Shown: piece by piece, positions 49,501 through 52,500 of the stretch
Numbering within the stretch: the first letter of the stretch is position 1
Layout of the letters: every line of letters starts with the position of its first letter
DNA from: Echinarachnius parma
Taxonomy: Eukaryota > Echinodermata > Echinoidea > Clypeasteroida > Echinarachniidae
Direction: 5' to 3'
DNA length: 64,000 bases
Assembly (NCBI GenBank): GCA_037951105.1
Contig: JBAMJV010011085.1
Coordinates: 60,781-124,780 of the forward strand
The notes under the pieces: generated by a model
Told to the model about the DNA's origin: nothing
Databases searched by the model: none
The model's input: the letters and a program-made list of their open reading frames with translations, nothing else
Position numbers and translations under genes: made by a program

Positions 49501-52500
49501 TTACGCACAAGTGAACATTGGGTGGTTTTATTACCAAATATACAACATGCTGACCTTTAAATCTTATGTTTGTATCTGTTTTGTTTATGCGCATTGATAA
49601 AATGTAATGATTATACAAAACAAAACAAAATTATTCAAATTGTGCTTGTTCGTAATAAATCATTATGGGTATTGTATTTGTGTGCATTTCTGATGGAATA
49701 GTGTAGTGGATTAATACATACTCAGATTGTTATTAGTTAATCAAGTATACTACAAAATAAATCAAGTGAGCATTAAAATACACAGAATAATTATATAAAT
49801 TTGTGAAATACACCATCTTAGCAGGTTTTATCGCAGTTATCTCGAATTGGAATAAATGTTGTTGGTTTTTTGCATAATGCCCATTCAATTGCATATTTTC
49901 TCTCTCTCTCTCTTCACAGCTCAATGTCAGTGTCATGCAAGCGTCGGACCTGCCGGGAATGGACTTCTCCGGAACGTCGGATCCCTACGTCAAGGTCTAT
50001 CTCCTGCCCGACAAGAAGAAGAAGTTTGAGACGAAAGTCCACAGAAAGACGCTGAATCCAGTGTTCAACGAAACCTTTACATTCAAGGTACTGTATCAAA
50101 TATGGTTCCTCTTAATAGCTCCGTGAATGAAGTAATTGGTCAGGGACAAATGATAACTTAGAATATGTTCAGCAAGAAGAAGGCGTTTTTAGAGACTTTA
50201 GACAAAGGTCCACTTAGATGTGGAATACAGTGTTCAACGAAATCTTTATATATAGGTATTAATGTAGCAATCAATGACAAATGATTTTAAGCGTGATAAT
50301 TTTTAAAAGCATTTTATTCAAAAATATATGTACATTTAAAAAGAAGAAAATGCTTGCAGAGACTTGAGAGAAGGTCCTCAGAAAGATGGTGAATATCAGT
50401 GCAAAACCTTTCTATTCAAGGTATAGCTGTGTTGATCTTTTTTTACTCCATGAATGTTTAGTAAGTGATAAGTTGTAATTAAAGTGCGAAACATTGAAGG
50501 ACATTATGATTATAACTAAAGTACACATGCATTACAAGAAAAAGCAAGAAACAAGGAAACTACATGTAGATGGAAACATAACAGTGAAACAGATAAGTTT
50601 AAGATATGGCACATTTGGAATAAATGATTAATTTCTTCAATCCTCTGTGTTGTATTCTAATTCTGATGTAGGTGCCATACATTCCAATGCCTAACAAGAC
50701 ATGGGAAATTATATGATAATATGAAGATGACAAAAAGCATGTCAAAATTAGTGCTTGAATTGTATTGTTATTATTTCCTAAATCTGTGATTTCATTTGTT
50801 TTATTAAGGTGCCATACAGTGAAATGTCTAGCAAGACGCTGGTCTTCGCAATCTACGACTTTGACAGGTTCTCACGTCACGACATCATCGGAGAGGTGAA
50901 GGTGAAACTAAGCCAAATAGACCTGGGCAGCGTTGTGGAAGAGTGGAGGGACCTGCAGAGCGCAGAGGTTCCGGGTGGAGAGGTAGGTCTTGAACCCAAG
51001 ACCTTCAGGTCTGAGCGCCCAATACAGTATTAATCCATTTGTTATTATGATGATGGAGAGGTGAAAGTGAAACTGCATAAAGCCAAGTGGACCTGGGCAG
51101 CGTTGTGGAAAAGTGGGGGGGACCTGTAGAGGTTCCTGGTGGAGGGGTAGGTCTTGAACCCTGGACCTTCAGGTCTGAGTGCCCAATACAGTACTACATA
51201 CATTTGTTATTATAATGGTGGAGAGGTGAAGGTGAAACTACATGTAAGCCAAGTGGACATGGGCAGTGTTGTGGCAGGGTGGAGGGACCTGCAGAGGTTC
51301 TGGGTGGAGAGGTAGGTCTTGAACCTAGGACCTTCAGGTCTCAGCGCTTGATACAGCATTACATAAAGTTATTATGATGATGGTGGTGGTCTTGTTGTTG
51401 ACAATAATGATACTCAATAACTATGGTTATGATATGTGTATGCCTCCTTAACGATGTGGCCAGAGGCATTATGTTTTGGGGGCGTCTGTCAGTCCGTACA
51501 TCTGTAGTATCTATTAGATTTTGGGGTCATGAAATCAGTGCTTGTTATATCAATATCTCAAGAACCAATTGACGGATTTTCACCAAACTTGGTACCTGCA
51601 TGTATCTTGATGAGCCATAAGTGCAGTGGAGCTTGTACATGTACATATTCATGTATTTATAGTAGCTATACCAGAGAAATGTCCATATTATATTTATCAA
51701 ATCATTCAAAATAATTTTACTTTCTTTTAATTCACAGGGCAAGTCGGAGTTGGGAGATATTTGTTTCTCGATGCGTTACGTCCCGACTGCGGGAAAGTTG
51801 ACCTGTGTCATTCTGGAGGCTAAGAACCTCAAGAAGATGGATGTCGGTGGTCTATCAGGTCAGTCAAAAATCTTTTGTACTGTAAACGTTGTTATTTTTG
51901 CGCGATTAATATTCGCACTAAGCAACACAAAAACACATTCGCGGGTTTTTTTAATTTCGCGTCCGAGCAAGTGTTCACACGCATTGCAAATCGGGCATTT
52001 ATATTCGCGGGTTTTAATATTTGCGGATGCCGACTTCGCGAATTCGGCAAAAAATTAATGCACCACGAACATTACCATGTTTACAGTAATCCATTGCCTA
52101 TGGGAAGTTGTTGGATCCTGTATTAACTCTATGTAGATTACAAAATCTAGTAAGGAACAGGTTAACCCATTGCCTACATGAACCTGGTGGGTCCTGTGTT
52201 ATCTCTATGGGGAAGGCAACATCTATATAGTCAACAGAATGTAATTATTTTGTTTCTTGTCTCTGGAAATCTGGTGGGTTATGGTTAAAGTCTATAGGAT
52301 TGCAAAATGTATTACTAGACGGGTAAACCCTATTGCCTATGGGTCTTGTATTAACTCTGGGGATTGCAAAATCTAGTAGTTAACAGTTAAGGTGGTCCGG
52401 ACACCAAACATCATTTAAAGGGAAGCCATTTTTTCTTACTGTTACTGATATATCTTGCCCAAATCCTGTCACTCCTAGTCATAAGTTTTACCTTTTGGAT

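Noticed and set aside
50935..51033. Extension of syt1 exon 5 past 50982 to the stop after 51030
   Set aside because: The GAG|GTAGGT donor keeps phase and homology with exon 6; reading on gives non-homologous residues.
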